From contig NZ_QPJT01000021.1 in NCBI RefSeq assembly GCF_003337415.1, forward strand, positions 1 through 64,000: a stretch of 64,000 nucleotides of DNA. Direction: 5' to 3'. Shown here in pieces: positions 63,243 through 64,000 of the stretch (the stretch's first letter is position 1; each line of letters begins with the position of its first letter). The notes beneath the pieces are model-generated. The model ran no database searches and had not been told where the DNA came from. It saw only the letters and a program-made list of their open reading frames with translations. Both the position numbers and the translations under genes were made by a program. Source of the stretch: Anaerobacterium chartisolvens (GTDB lineage: Bacteria; Bacillota; Clostridia; Acetivibrionales; DSM-27016).

Positions 63243-64000
63243 ATGGTTGATTATAAAAAGATAATAAGAGATTTGATATTCAAGATATCATATGAGGTTT
63301 CCGATGACTGCCAATGTCTTCTCGACAGGGCTGTTGAAATGGAAACGGATGCCTCCTCCAAAATGATACTTGAAACAATAGTGGAAAACGTAAATATAGC
63401 CAGGGAGTGTAAGCAGGCGCTATGCCAGTCTCCGGGATATCTTACGGCATATGTAACCTTCGGGGAGGATTTTTTTGTACCAGATCTGGAGGAAATATTA
63501 AAGGAAGCGATAATAGACGCTACAAAAATAGGATATTTAAGGCCGAGCATGGTTGATCCGCTTACAAGAGTAAACAGCGGAGATAATAGCGGGCGCGGCG
63601 TGCCCAATATGGAGTATGAGCACAAAAAGGGAATAGACTACATAGAGGTTATTCCAAGCATAAAGGGCTGCGGTATTGAGCTGTACAACAAGGTTAAGGT
63701 TTTTACCATACCTGAAATAGGTGATAACTATGAGGGGATAAAAAGGTTTGTACTGGAATGCGTTTGTGAAGCGGGAGGAACGGCATGTCTGCCGTCCGCC
63801 ATAGGCATAGGAATAGGGGGACAGGTGGATGTGGCTGCTAAGCTCAGCAGAAGGGCAATGAGCCTCAGAGGGTGGATGCAGAGAAGTGAGGACAAGAGGA
63901 TAGCACAGCTTGAAAATGAGCTTTTGGAGGAGATAAATTCTCTGAATATAGGCTCTGGAGGTACCGGAGGAAAGGTGACGACTTTGAGCGTCAATATAGA
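63243..64000 (+). CDS. Class I fumarate hydratase/tartrate dehydratase alpha-type protein (partial)
   Basis: At least 252 residues; the gene runs off the end of the window. It starts MVDYKKIIRDLIFKISYEVS and has ILETIVENVNIARE-type text followed by the CQSPG segment, the place of the cluster Cys (usually CQDTG). Later IGIGIGGQVDVAAKLSRRA matches the GIGG-x2-x-AA-LAK(K/R)A motif. Class I fumarases hydrate fumarate with a [4Fe-4S] cluster. A changed D-T to S-P in the cluster motif hints at another substrate. Confidence 0.75.
   Translation, partial: MVDYKKIIRDLIFKISYEVSDDCQCLLDRAVEMETDASSKMILETIVENVNIARECKQALCQSPGYLTAYVTFGEDFFVPDLEEILKEAIIDATKIGYLRPSMVDPLTRVNSGDNSGRGVPNMEYEHKKGIDYIEVIPSIKGCGIELYNKVKVFTIPEIGDNYEGIKRFVLECVCEAGGTACLPSAIGIGIGGQVDVAAKLSRRAMSLRGWMQRSEDKRIAQLENELLEEINSLNIGSGGTGGKVTTLSVNI

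Overview
The window reads as a low-to-moderate GC, spore-forming Clostridia-type Firmicute. The evidence is strong GGAGG ribosome sites, frequent TTG and GTG starts, CotS-type spore-coat genes, an SLH-domain surface protein, a YjfB-type protein and several plant-glycan glycosidases. I cannot name the species. No rRNA, tRNA or CRISPR array was seen.

Region 1 (1-11,200) begins with an IS66 remnant and is clearly more AT-rich than the rest. It holds a RiPP-type biosynthetic locus. A 26-residue candidate precursor (2419-2499) is followed by a perfect 16-bp hairpin, a radical SAM/SPASM maturase, a BtrH-like protein, an MFS exporter, two ABC-2-type membrane proteins, a DJ-1/PfpI protein and a TldD/TldE protease pair. 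An acyl carrier protein and a second BtrH-like protein are transcribed divergently. In butirosin biosynthesis BtrH moves an acyl group off a carrier protein, so this locus may add an acyl or aminoacyl group to a radical-SAM-modified peptide. Copies of an IS110-associated 23-bp end sequence lie on both sides of it.

Region 2 (11,180-13,210) is a decayed IS110 element, whose transposase is broken by one in-frame TGA, followed by a second IS110 remnant.

Region 3 (13,366-26,170) is a same-strand gas-vesicle-type cluster with an unusual composition. It has two plain GvpA proteins, GvpK, GvpO, GvpN, GvpH, GvpF, GvpG and a GvpL whose N-terminus looks like an archaeal ribosomal stalk protein (P1/L12). 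It also has a GvpA fused to a zinc ribbon, a GvpA fused to two PH/GRAM-like modules plus a zinc ribbon, a separate PH/GRAM-like protein, and two full-length CDC48/VAT-like double AAA ATPases. GvpH, the P1/L12-like domain and the CDC48 proteins all point towards archaea. It ends with a rho-independent terminator.

Region 4 (26,190-35,210) holds a spore-coat or cell-wall polysaccharide operon on the minus strand (two CotS-like kinases, a GT4 glycosyltransferase, UDP-glucose dehydrogenase, a nucleotide-sugar epimerase), an amphi-Trp protein, a degenerate PP2C-LysM membrane protein and an SLH protein.

Region 5 (35,320-47,240) has a REP-type transposase and carbohydrate genes: GH42, GH3 and GH31 with a divergent AraC regulator. 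It also has an M14 peptidoglycan peptidase and two inverted copies of a roughly 207-bp rod-forming repeat with compensatory base changes.

Region 6 (47,242-64,000) starts with a GAF/LuxR regulator divergent from a long plus-strand run. That run has D,D-heptose genes (a GmhA-GmhB fusion, an SDR, an HddA-like kinase, a second GmhA-like SIS protein), a GT2, a Ppx/GppA protein, a three-gene ABC-2 exporter and an anchored 5'-nucleotidase. It continues with an ACP, a degenerate AMP-ligase cut short by an amber codon, a DUF3343/cysteine-desulfurase-like pair, a nucleotidyltransferase-fold protein and the start of a class I fumarase alpha gene. It looks like a heptose-containing glycan or small-molecule locus joined to an ACP module.
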